The notes beneath the pieces are model-generated. The model made no database searches. It saw nothing but the letters and a program-made list of their open reading frames with translations, and was not told the DNA's origin. This document shows positions 1 to 7,451 of a DNA stretch of 15,335 nt, one piece after another. Origin of the DNA: Oligoflexales bacterium (lineage in GTDB: Bacteria; Bdellovibrionota; Oligoflexia; Oligoflexales; Oligoflexaceae); contig JADFZC010000025.1 of the NCBI GenBank assembly GCA_015232735.1, positions 1 through 15,335 of the forward strand. The letters run 5' to 3'. Both the position numbers and the translations under genes were made by a program. The stretch's first letter is position 1. Every line of letters starts with the position of its first letter.

Positions 1-669
1 GATTTGGCCTTGAAAGACGCATTCACTCTTTTAGCTCCCGATAGCAATATGCAAATCCTAGATGCAGGGTGCGGTAGCGGCAGGTTACTTTTTCATGCTA
101 AGGATTTTTTGAAAAAAGGTGGCCAATTAACCGGAATTGACATCGATGATGAAGGACTAAACACAGCAAAAAAGCGAGCTCATGATTATGGGATCAACAA
201 ATCAGTCAATTTTATAAATGCGGATCTTCTTTCCTTTGGAGATCCTTCTCTTCCTTTGTTTGACGGAATTATTTCCAATTTCGCTATTTATACCCTTTCT
301 GAAGAGAAAGACCGGATACTTTTCCTTTCCAATATCGCAAAATTTCTAAAACCAAAGGGGAGAATGGTAGTCGGCCTCCCCAGTGAAACCTACAATATTA
401 AAAGCATTATTGGTGATGCTTTATCAAAAGAAAAGGCACTTCGAGGAAGTTTTTCTCCGATTTACCATTATAGAAAGCACTTTATTTATCCAAAAGCTTT
501 CACCGTTATGATGCCCATCGAAAAAGCAATAGATGGAGGAAGATTTCATAAATTCTCGACCGAAGAAATTTCATCATTGTTCGTCAGCGCCGGATTCAAA
601 AGAGAAAACATAAAAATATGGAAAACATACGGAGGGAATGGATATCACGTTCTCGCCATTAAAGAATAA
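1..669 (+). CDS. SAM-dependent methyltransferase, 5' end outside window
   Basis: The reading frame is open to the first base, so the gene probably starts to the left; a TTG at position 4 could serve as a start but has no visible ribosome binding site. The protein has a class I methyltransferase fold signature: motif I LDAGCGSG close to the N-terminus (about nt 58-81), an acidic loop GIDIDDE for the SAM ribose after the second strand, then NADLL and a FDGIISNFAIYTL strand that corresponds to motif IV. A C-terminal GFKRENIKIW segment is typical of the final strand in small-molecule methyltransferases of the Methyltransf_11/25 group. The substrate cannot be read from the sequence. The gene ends 19 nt before the sensor kinase start, so the two may be co-transcribed. 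Base composition matches the kinase, and I regard both as chromosomal rather than part of the mobile element. Confidence 0.85.
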   Translation, partial: DLALKDAFTLLAPDSNMQILDAGCGSGRLLFHAKDFLKKGGQLTGIDIDDEGLNTAKKRAHDYGINKSVNFINADLLSFGDPSLPLFDGIISNFAIYTLSEEKDRILFLSNIAKFLKPKGRMVVGLPSETYNIKSIIGDALSKEKALRGSFSPIYHYRKHFIYPKAFTVMMPIEKAIDGGRFHKFSTEEISSLFVSAGFKRENIKIWKTYGGNGYHVLAIKE

Positions 670-688
670 TCATTACTTTGGGAACATC

Positions 689-3562
689 ATGAGAAACCGA
701 GCATTCTTATCTGGTATTATCTTATTAGTTCTTTTAACATCCCCCGGTATATCATTAGGAGCCCCTCTTTTTATTCACGGGATTGAAGACAAAGCTCAAA
801 ATTATGGCATTTCAAATGTTATTGATTTCGCTTCCGCAACAAATAATGATCCTGAAGTCCTGTCCTTTTCTGAGAGTATCAATCTTGGCGCAAAAAACAC
901 AGTTTTCTGGTTTTGGTTTGACATTAATGACACCATGTATGGAATCAATCCGATTATATCCGTCAATAATAGTTTTCTAAATGAAATTGATTTCTTTAAG
1001 GTAACATCAACCGGAGAGGTCGAAAGATATTCCACCGGAAGGAAATTCCCATATTTGTCTAGATTGGTTCACTTTAAAGATTTTCTGTTTCCTATTCATT
1101 TAGAGAAAAACCAGTCTGCAAAAATATTCCTTAGAGTAAAACACTCTGGTCCTTTTCAAGTGCCAATAAAAATATATACCCTTGACGACATTATGGTTAG
1201 GGCCAGAAATCATTACCTTTATTCCGGTATTTATTTTGGAACTATTCTCATAATTTTCATTTATGCTTTATTCTTATTTGTCACTCAGAAACAAACAGTA
1301 TATCTGAACTATGTTGTATCCCTCTTTCTTTTCTGTTTATTTTATTTGACTCTCTCAGGCGTTGGTTATGAAATTTTATGGCCGGATTACCCGGCATGGA
1401 ATCTTAAAAGCTCAATTGTTTTGGGAGGGCTTTACTTTGCTTCTCTTGCTATTTTCACTAAAACATTCCTAGGTCTTAAGAAGATTTCAAGACTTTTGGA
1501 TGGACTAATGACGCTATTATTTTTCATTGGTTTGGGGATAAGCATCCGAGCATACATTCAATACGATCTAAGAATAATAAAAATATTGGATCTTTACATG
1601 TCGCTTATTCCTTTCTTTCTTTTGTTGACCGGCATATGGGGGGTAAAGAGAAAAGTTTCTGCAGCATATTTTTACCTTTCTGCAGTGACAGTCTTTTTCT
1701 TCTGTATTTGCATATATGCGCTTAAGGATATCGGAATAATCCCAACCAATAAAATTTCTAGCAATTTTCTTTTGATAGGGTCTTTTATCGAAATCGTCAT
1801 TTTCACATTCGGATTGTCTTATAAAGTTAAAAAGCAGATAAAAGACTTGGAAGCGGAAAAAATCTCGCTTCTCACTCAACAAATTAAGGCAGAAAAAGAC
1901 CTTGCTGACGAGCGCGTAAGAAGCTCAACAAGCAATGCGATCGCCAACACTACTCAAATGTTGGCCCATGATGTTAGAAAACCTTTTTCCATTTTAAAAA
2001 TCGGCCTTGATATACTTCGTGGAGTCAGAAGCATACCTGAATTAAAAGAAACCTTGGATACATTTGCTCCAGAAGTTGAAAAAGCAATCACCTCCGTGGG
2101 AGGCATGATAAACGATGTGATGGAAATTGGACGGACCACAGCCCCAAACCAGGAACCTGTCTCTGTGGAATCAATTATTGAATCCTGCTTATCAGAACTA
2201 TGCCAGGTATACCAGGAAGCAGAAATTACAATTGACTATGATCTTGCCCATACACATATGCTCAATGTTGATTCCTTGAAGGTGGGAAGAATTTTCTCCA
2301 ATATTCTGGGAAATGCTTTTCAAGCGATTGGATACAAAGGGAATATTTTAATAAAAACCTCAGAAGAAGATTCCATGATGAAGATTTGCCTTGGGAATAA
2401 GGGGTCGTTTATTGCTCAGGATGATCTTCCGCATCTATTTGATGCCTTTTTTACCAAGGATAAGAAAGGTGGAACTGGCCTCGGACTTGCCATAGCCCAG
2501 AAGGTGGTGATTAATCATGGTGGAAAGATATGGTGTGAATCTTCAAAAGAAAAAAATACCGTCGAATTTTATTTCACACTCCCAGTCGAATTAAACTTGA
2601 AGAATACAACGACTGCAAAGCTGGCTAAGACAACAAAAGCGATCATTGCGTCGAACAAGTTATCTGTTGACCGTTTCAAAGCAACAGGAGACTGCGTCGA
2701 GGCCACAATTGACCCTAAATTATACATCACTAATACTATCGAATTCTGCCGAAAGTCAGGTAAAAAGCTTAGAGTTGCGGTCATTGATGATGAAGCTGTT
2801 TATAGAAACGCCATTAAAGATATGTTTGAGAAACATGAAGATCTGAATGATTTAATAGAAGCAGATTTTTTCGAAACTTCGGAGCCACTATTAAAAGCCT
2901 TTTCCGTCAATCCATATGATTTTTTAATATGTGACATTGATTTAGGTCCAGCCTCCATAAATGGATATGAAATCTTAAAGATAATCCGTCAGAATGGCTA
3001 CAGAACTGCGATTTGTGTACACTCTAATAGAAGTCTCCCTGAAGATTATTCTCTATCTATTCAATTAGGTGCACAGGCATTTTTGACAAAACCTATGACT
3101 TACCTTCACTTTCTTAAATTTCTATCCTGTGGTCTTGAAAGCATGCAATCTACCGAAATGAAAGAAAAGCGACAGAACAACAGCAATTCCCATGAAAAAG
3201 AAAAAATTATTCTTGTAGATGATGAAGCCTTCTATAGAAAAACGCTTTCCAAGGGACTGAACGATGCTGATGTCACTTTATTCGAAAACCCGGAAAGTTT
3301 GCTTTCTAGACTGGAAAATGACATGAACTACCTTTCTGAGATAAATGGAATCATTCTTGATAATTATTATGATGATAGCAAAATCACTGGACTTGATATT
3401 GGAGAATTCATAAAGAAAACTCAAAGGTTTAATAATCCAATTATCCTTATGTCAAATGGCATTTTTTCTAAAGAAGATATCCAGGGCAAGGTTGATGGAA
3501 TACTCGATAAAACACCTCGGAGATGGCTGGAAATAAAATCTCTCTTCCCTGCAGAAATATGA
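689..3562 (+). CDS. 7TMR-DISM hybrid sensor histidine kinase with two receiver domains
   Basis: A membrane signalling kinase of 957 aa. I place the start at ATG 689, which follows a GGGAA ribosome binding site and gives a clean signal peptide (FLSGIILLVLLTS...); an ATG 51 nt upstream would overlap the methyltransferase gene. Order of parts: signal peptide (1-25); extracytoplasmic 7TMR-DISM-like sensor domain (about 30-175); about seven membrane helices (about 180-385); short coiled coil (about 385-420); dimerisation/phosphoacceptor domain with His427 in LAHDVRKPF; ATPase domain with N-box NILGNAFQAI and G-box GGTGLGLAIA (about 593-602); first receiver domain with DDE and phosphoacceptor Asp749 (LICDID) and TKP lysine; second receiver with DDE, Asp891 (IILDNYY) and DKTP. 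All catalytic residues look intact. The ligand is unknown; the DISM sensor class is often linked to small-molecule or carbohydrate ligands. A C-terminal pair of receivers suggests internal phosphorelay or a phosphate sink. No output domain follows. Confidence 0.9.
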   Translation: MRNRAFLSGIILLVLLTSPGISLGAPLFIHGIEDKAQNYGISNVIDFASATNNDPEVLSFSESINLGAKNTVFWFWFDINDTMYGINPIISVNNSFLNEIDFFKVTSTGEVERYSTGRKFPYLSRLVHFKDFLFPIHLEKNQSAKIFLRVKHSGPFQVPIKIYTLDDIMVRARNHYLYSGIYFGTILIIFIYALFLFVTQKQTVYLNYVVSLFLFCLFYLTLSGVGYEILWPDYPAWNLKSSIVLGGLYFASLAIFTKTFLGLKKISRLLDGLMTLLFFIGLGISIRAYIQYDLRIIKILDLYMSLIPFFLLLTGIWGVKRKVSAAYFYLSAVTVFFFCICIYALKDIGIIPTNKISSNFLLIGSFIEIVIFTFGLSYKVKKQIKDLEAEKISLLTQQIKAEKDLADERVRSSTSNAIANTTQMLAHDVRKPFSILKIGLDILRGVRSIPELKETLDTFAPEVEKAITSVGGMINDVMEIGRTTAPNQEPVSVESIIESCLSELCQVYQEAEITIDYDLAHTHMLNVDSLKVGRIFSNILGNAFQAIGYKGNILIKTSEEDSMMKICLGNKGSFIAQDDLPHLFDAFFTKDKKGGTGLGLAIAQKVVINHGGKIWCESSKEKNTVEFYFTLPVELNLKNTTTAKLAKTTKAIIASNKLSVDRFKATGDCVEATIDPKLYITNTIEFCRKSGKKLRVAVIDDEAVYRNAIKDMFEKHEDLNDLIEADFFETSEPLLKAFSVNPYDFLICDIDLGPASINGYEILKIIRQNGYRTAICVHSNRSLPEDYSLSIQLGAQAFLTKPMTYLHFLKFLSCGLESMQSTEMKEKRQNNSNSHEKEKIILVDDEAFYRKTLSKGLNDADVTLFENPESLLSRLENDMNYLSEINGIILDNYYDDSKITGLDIGEFIKKTQRFNNPIILMSNGIFSKEDIQGKVDGILDKTPRRWLEIKSLFPAEI

Positions 3563-3632
3563 CTGAAACAAGACCAAACCCCACTGCTTAATTATTTCTT
3601 CATTGAATCCACAATTGATAGTTTTGGGAAAA

Positions 3633-3675
3633 TTTTGATTTTAAATTGATTAAAAAAATAAGGGCAGAAAGATAG
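3633..3675 (+). repeat. Candidate distal attachment site (imperfect direct repeat of the tRNA-Ser/integrase junction)
   Basis: This stretch aligns in the same orientation with 15250-15291. Counting by eye there are about 35 matches in 43 positions with one 1-nt gap, and most mismatches are transitions. Shared features are an inverted pair TTTTRAT-N9-ATTAAAA with TTTAAA in the spacer, a long A-run, and a degraded GGC.GA.AGA.AG segment matching the tRNA-Ser acceptor end. A decayed second copy of a tRNA 3' end is what integration into a tRNA gene leaves at the far end of an element. The A/T richness weakens the statistics. Confidence 0.45.
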
Positions 3676-3781
3676 CATTTCCCGGCAAAGATCCTGCAAT
3701 TTTTCAAAAAGGTTAGTTTTTAATAATATTGATTGTTAGATTTCCCACGCCATCCCTAGTCATCCTGTGAGATCCCCCCAC

Positions 3782-3837
3782 AGACTTTTAGATCACATGA
3801 ATCACGCAAAAATTTTTGCATGTGTTAATGGAAGTCT
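3782..3837. repeat. Nested inverted repeat with inner perfect palindrome
   Basis: Outer arms AGACTT (3782-3787) and AAGTCT (3832-3837) and inner arms CACATG (3794-3799) and CATGTG (3819-3824) are both exact complements, separated by a nearly symmetric internal loop of 6 and 7 nt. The terminal part contains the perfect 14-nt palindrome GCAAAAATTTTTGC (3806-3819). A second small hairpin, CTGTG/CACAG (3765-3783), abuts it. This could be a DNA-binding site, part of an origin, or a structured transcript. Confidence 0.5.
3798..3808 (+). repeat. Left copy of TGAATCACGCA, candidate integrase arm-type site
   Basis: This 11-mer is identical, in the same orientation, to 15202-15212 at the other end of the proposed element, where AATCACGCACAA is tandemly repeated. 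An ATCAC half-copy lies 9 nt upstream (3792-3796). Its position about 125 nt inside the candidate attachment repeat fits an arm-binding site of a lambda-type integrase. This is inference from position and sequence only. Confidence 0.35.
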
Positions 3838-4539
3838 AGATGTGAAGGTTAATATCCATATTTTGGAAATGTGTCATTTAGATCTTGTCCAGGCTATTTC
3901 CAAGACCCTTATGGTAAATGTCAATGGCAACTAAGTCGTTCATTATTAACCCGTTACATTTATCTTAAGGGTTGGAGAATCGAAAATACGAGATTTAAAA
4001 ATTTATTATATGACCTTTTGACATCCCCAGAACCCTCACTTTTTTCTTTCCAACAACACTTCACAAACTAATCGCACATAAACATAACAGATATGGTGCA
4101 ATTGTCTTACATTTTGACGGAGTTCGTGCAGAATATAAATATATTCTGGAATAAAATATGTTATTGAAATAATTTGACAATTTATAATATATTTCAAACA
4201 CTACAAAATATGGAGTATTATTTGCATGTTAATCTTTGATGATTTATATCATATTTTGATGTATTTCAATTTTATGTAAATGCTTGTTTTGTTTTAAAAT
4301 AATTATAACATTTTTTGGTAATATAAAAGTTGCAGGCTTTTTTTGATGTAATTTTACATTTCCAGTAAAGTAATTTATTATTTTATTGAGGTGTTTTTCT
4401 ATGAAATGCCTGAAATTTTCATTTATGTTTTATCGAGATGTAACTATTAAATTTTTGCTGTAAAGTTTTTAATGCACTCGTCGAAAAAAAGTACTATTAA
4501 AGCCTTGAATTTAAAAGTTCAACTAGTTGGAGTAATGCC

Positions 4540-4674
4540 GTGAAAGAGACAAATATAGAAACAAGAAAAATAGTAGTTAATATTGATGAGGAGATTAATC
4601 TTGTAGCTTTTGAAGCTTTTATAGAAAAACTAAAATCTGAATTGGCATGTAGCAACCAAAGTTCATGCAAATGA
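4540..4674 (+). CDS. Small 44-aa ORF upstream of the ATPase operon (possible leader peptide or small protein)
   Basis: A GTG-started frame of 44 codons, preceded by TTGGAG (4527-4532) at a suitable distance; the nearby ATG at 4535 is followed directly by a stop in its own frame. The product begins MKETNIETRKIVV, has a middle amphipathic stretch (FEAFIEKLKSEL) and ends with two cysteines seven residues apart (ACSNQSSCK). I do not recognise a family. It ends 35 nt before an intrinsic terminator that itself sits in the 5' leader of the ATPase gene. This fits either an attenuator-type leader peptide or a small protein with its own terminator. A perfect palindrome CAACTAGTTG (4520-4529) lies just ahead of the ribosome binding site. 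The codons are A/T-biased like the flanking DNA, so coding bias gives no independent support. Confidence 0.45.
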   Translation: MKETNIETRKIVVNIDEEINLVAFEAFIEKLKSELACSNQSSCK

Positions 4675-4708
4675 AAAAAGAATCGAAAATTAATAGAACA
4701 GGGATCAT

Positions 4709-4739
4709 AAAACCTCTCGCAAAATCGTGAGGTTTTTTT
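4709..4739 (+). terminator. Intrinsic terminator in the 5' leader of the ATPase gene
   Basis: Stem AAAACCTC/GAGGTTTT extended by CG/CG across a T-T mismatch, a six-nt loop (CAAAAT) and a run of seven T. It ends only 15 nt before the ATPase start codon and just before that gene's GGAG ribosome binding site. There is no room for a normal promoter between the hairpin and the gene, so ATPase transcription must read through it or start inside it. Confidence 0.85.
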
Positions 4740-4754
4740 ATTTGGAGGCGAAAA

Positions 4755-6302
4755 ATGCTTATAAAATTAGGAATCGAAAATTTTAAAGCATTTGGTAAAC
4801 TTCAGGAAATTGACCTCAGAAATTTGACAGTATTATCAGGTTTAAACAGCTCTGGTAAAAGTTCTGTTTATCAAGTACTGCTATTGCTTAAACAATCATT
4901 GAAAAGTAGTCATAATAATTTATTTTTCAACATACCAAAACTTGACTTGAATGCTGAATACTTACAAATCGGTCAAAAAAAAGAACTCTTACATGACATT
5001 AATAAAAATTATATACGATTCATTTTTCATGACGATTCAGGATGCATTCTTGAATTATCCTTTGTTCTTCACAACGAAGAGTCTCTCGAAGAGTTTTTAC
5101 TTCAAAAATATTGTTACACTATGCCCCATAATGAGGGTCAAGAGTCAAACATTTCTTTAACTCTCGATATCACAAGCATGAAATGGCAAGTTGAAGCCAA
5201 AAATGCATTAACTCTCGCTGATATCGCGGTTGATAAACAACTTGATGAAATAATTAGAACACTTTTAAAAGAAAACTTTTCAAAGAATTGTGAAAATAAA
5301 ATGGAGGATGATCAAAAAGAGAAAATAATTTCTGAAATCAAAAAAAGAAATATTTACAAAGAATCAGTAAGCCTATCTCCGGTAGACAAGATTCAGTTTA
5401 TAAAAATGACTCCAATAGTAATGTCGGCACCAATTGATAATTATTATAATATATTAGCCGATGACATCCAAAATATCCTTGGAAATAAGAATTTTTTAAA
5501 AAAGTTATTAAAAGAAAATGATATCAAATTTGAAAAATTAGATGTCAGAGGGGATTCTGCATCATTTTCATCATTAGCTATTAACTTGTTTTTAGAGGAA
5601 TTAATAATTGAGATTCCCCCTTTTAGAGGTTTGCCACAAAGGGTATATCAAAACAGCATGCATTTAAGTCCTCTTAAAGGTTTTAGTGAAAATAAATCAC
5701 TGAAGGTCCCATATAGATTTAATTTTACAAATAATAAACCAATCGAAGACACTTTGGAAACGGCCCTAAATTATTGGGTTGTTGATTTTTTTGGGTTGGC
5801 TGAAAAAGTGACCTTTCATGAGTTAGTAGCAGGCGTAGCTTCAGAAATTTCTTTACGAATAAGTGGAAGAGAAATATTTATTAACAACATGGGTTTTGGG
5901 ATTAGTCAAATTCTTCCCGTCATTTACAAAATATTAAGTTTTAAATCAAAAATGTTCTTCGTCATAGATGAACCAGAAATCCATTTGCATCCTTCAATGC
6001 AGTCTAAGTTGGCTGACTTTTTCTATGAAATGGCGTTAGTAGGGAAATCGATGCTTATCGAAACTCATAGTGAACCCCTATTAAACAAATTAATCTTTCT
6101 CTTAATAAAATACAAACAAAAATCAAACGAAGTTGCCATGCTGTGGATAGAAAGAAAAAACAATGAAGCAGAAGTTCGAGAAATACAATTCGATGATCTT
6201 GGTTACTTAATTGATGCTCCAGAAGGTTTTTTGGACGAGAAAAAGAAGATTACTGAAGAATTAACAGAAATTAGATTGACGAAATTAAATGATAGTGAAT
6301 AG
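4755..6302 (+). CDS. AAA ATPase, DUF3696/OLD-like (ABC-type ATPase domain), candidate defence ATPase
   Basis: A 515-aa cytosolic ATPase of the ABC/SMC-like AAA_15/AAA_21 group. Start ATG 4755 has GGAGG 7 nt upstream. The N-terminal MLIKLGIENFKAFG is the standard first strand of this family. Walker A is GLNSSGKSS (29-37, Lys35); a long insertion (about 65-340) has no recognised domain; the signature-like MGFGISQILPV begins at 379; Walker B is FFVIDEPEIHLHP (Asp405, Glu406); the switch histidine is His438 in IETHSE. The C-terminus (about 480-505) has LIDAPEGFLDEK, resembling the DUF3696/COG4938 tail. The TOPRIM nuclease domain of full OLD proteins is absent, so the effector must lie elsewhere, most likely in the overlapping next gene. 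ATPases of this kind usually act as sensors or regulators in two-gene phage-defence systems. Transcription probably passes the terminator just upstream. The family call is firm; the defence role is inferred from architecture and mobile context. Confidence 0.85.
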   Translation: MLIKLGIENFKAFGKLQEIDLRNLTVLSGLNSSGKSSVYQVLLLLKQSLKSSHNNLFFNIPKLDLNAEYLQIGQKKELLHDINKNYIRFIFHDDSGCILELSFVLHNEESLEEFLLQKYCYTMPHNEGQESNISLTLDITSMKWQVEAKNALTLADIAVDKQLDEIIRTLLKENFSKNCENKMEDDQKEKIISEIKKRNIYKESVSLSPVDKIQFIKMTPIVMSAPIDNYYNILADDIQNILGNKNFLKKLLKENDIKFEKLDVRGDSASFSSLAINLFLEELIIEIPPFRGLPQRVYQNSMHLSPLKGFSENKSLKVPYRFNFTNNKPIEDTLETALNYWVVDFFGLAEKVTFHELVAGVASEISLRISGREIFINNMGFGISQILPVIYKILSFKSKMFFVIDEPEIHLHPSMQSKLADFFYEMALVGKSMLIETHSEPLLNKLIFLLIKYKQKSNEVAMLWIERKNNEAEVREIQFDDLGYLIDAPEGFLDEKKKITEELTEIRLTKLNDSE

Positions 6303-7305
6303 AAATACTCGCCTTCATCTGGTATTAGCACTGTCACCACATTTGACGAATACTCTATTACAAGAGGGTATTTTAAATGATGATGCTGTAGAACTCATAA
6401 TAAAAGTAATTGGTTTATTTAAGACATTTGGCAGCAACATAATCCTAATCATACCTAAAATTTTCAGTGGTTACCTTTTATCAAACCTAAAATTAAAAGC
6501 ACTCATCACACCAATTTTAAATGACCCACAATCTAATATTCTATTCGCAAAGTCAGAAATTAATAGTTCATGTATTCAAACCACTGAATCTATCAACGAC
6601 CTTTTTAATACCAATCTCAGTAAAGTTTCCAATCCGGAACATATCAACATTATTAATATTTTGAGAAAAGAAAGACTCCCAATTTTTGTAGACTACATTC
6701 AAAGGAATATCACAAAAAAAAAATGTGAGCACTGCCCAAACTCCCTTTGTGGACAATACTTGGATGTCACATCGTTTATTTTGCCATCATTAGAAAATTT
6801 AAGAAAATATGTAACGCTACACGAAAAATATTTTTTCCCACCATCTACTAATTCCCCATTAGTTATCGAGACAATCAAATATTATGCATTTATTCAGGCC
6901 TTTTTTGACAATATGCCACTAGATGATATTGAAAAAATTGATGATATTAAACATGTATGCGGATTTTTAGATGACCTGAAAGGAGTCTCAATATCAGTAC
7001 TAAAGGATGTTGCATACTGCAGCTTTAAAGCGTTAGCATTCCCAAGTGCACAGGATAAACGAAATAGACATCGATATAGTATCGATTGGCATTCGAACTC
7101 ACCTAATAGTATGAATGGCACATCATTATATAGATGCGATATCGTACCTATAGGAAAAACAGGAATAACAGATAGTGGAAAAACAAGAATTCTAATAGGC
7201 AAGCGTAATATGGAGAAATATTTACTGTGCTTTACAGAAGATCATAATTTTACTGATTCAACAATATCTAATCGTGTGGATAGCATACCAAAACAGCCAT
7301 CCTAG
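6289..7305 (+). CDS. Unrecognised 338-aa partner of the AAA ATPase, putative effector
   Basis: The gene overlaps the ATPase gene by 14 nt and has no good ribosome binding site of its own, which points to translational coupling and joint function. I recognise no family. The N-terminal half (about 1-110) alternates hydrophobic strands and helices (LHLVLALSPHL, NIILIIPKIFSGYLL) and could be an alpha/beta fold. A Cys cluster, CEHCPNSLC (Cys146, Cys149, Cys154), may bind zinc. The C-terminal region (about 255-325) is rich in polar and basic residues: KRNRHRYSIDWH (Asp266, His268), SLYRCDIVP (Arg282, Asp284) and TRILIGKRN, which could form a nuclease- or RelE-like active site, but no motif is diagnostic. 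No membrane segment is evident. By analogy with other ATPase-plus-partner operons it may be the toxic effector released or activated by the ATPase. It could also be a structural adaptor. Confidence 0.75.
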   Translation: MIVNRNTRLHLVLALSPHLTNTLLQEGILNDDAVELIIKVIGLFKTFGSNIILIIPKIFSGYLLSNLKLKALITPILNDPQSNILFAKSEINSSCIQTTESINDLFNTNLSKVSNPEHINIINILRKERLPIFVDYIQRNITKKKCEHCPNSLCGQYLDVTSFILPSLENLRKYVTLHEKYFFPPSTNSPLVIETIKYYAFIQAFFDNMPLDDIEKIDDIKHVCGFLDDLKGVSISVLKDVAYCSFKALAFPSAQDKRNRHRYSIDWHSNSPNSMNGTSLYRCDIVPIGKTGITDSGKTRILIGKRNMEKYLLCFTEDHNFTDSTISNRVDSIPKQPS

Positions 7306-7451
7306 AAATGATTAAGACAGATCAGATTTCGCACCAGTAATTAATTCACCTAAAAATGTTCCAATGTAATTTAACCATACAATCAACGTAAGAAAACATA
7401 ATAGATAATTCTCAGTAGTAGAAATTGTCAAAAACTGTTTTCAACAATACA

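Larger units (their letters stand above)
3563..4539. other. A+T-rich region without a convincing gene, left part of the proposed element
   Basis: About 980 nt separate the kinase stop from the first plausible small ORF. The first ~70 nt are probably chromosomal, up to the candidate attachment repeat at 3633. Beyond that the DNA is very A+T-rich with inverted repeats at 3765-3783 and 3782-3837, a TGTAA-TT-TTACA element near 4347, and the 10-mer TTTTGATGTA repeated at 4254-4263 and 4341-4350. A GTG-initiated frame of 66 codons (3871-4071) has a poor start context and is probably not a gene. A 20-codon frame (ATG 4401, stop 4461-4463) has a GAGGTG sequence 7 nt upstream and might be a leader peptide, but this is weak. 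Possible roles are a replication origin, an integrase arm region or a structured RNA; none is proven. Confidence 0.6.

Noticed and set aside
3871..4071. 66-codon GTG-initiated frame in the A+T-rich left region
   Set aside because: No proper ribosome binding site, no recognisable motif and located in repeat-rich noncoding DNA; more likely a chance open frame.
4174..4188. TTGACA followed by TATAAT as a promoter
   Set aside because: The two boxes are only 3 nt apart, so they cannot form one sigma-70 promoter.
4401..4463. 20-codon frame MKCLKFSF... with GAGGTG upstream
   Set aside because: Too short for coding evidence; mentioned only as a weak leader-peptide possibility.
3563..4755. Retron-type or CRISPR-type noncoding RNA locus upstream of the ATPase
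   Set aside because: No reverse transcriptase gene, no regularly spaced repeats and no cas genes in the window.
7306..7451. Terminator between the convergent ATPase operon and lipoprotein gene
   Set aside because: Only a weak imperfect inverted repeat (TTGTCAAAA/TTTTCAACAA) without a convincing stem and T-run.
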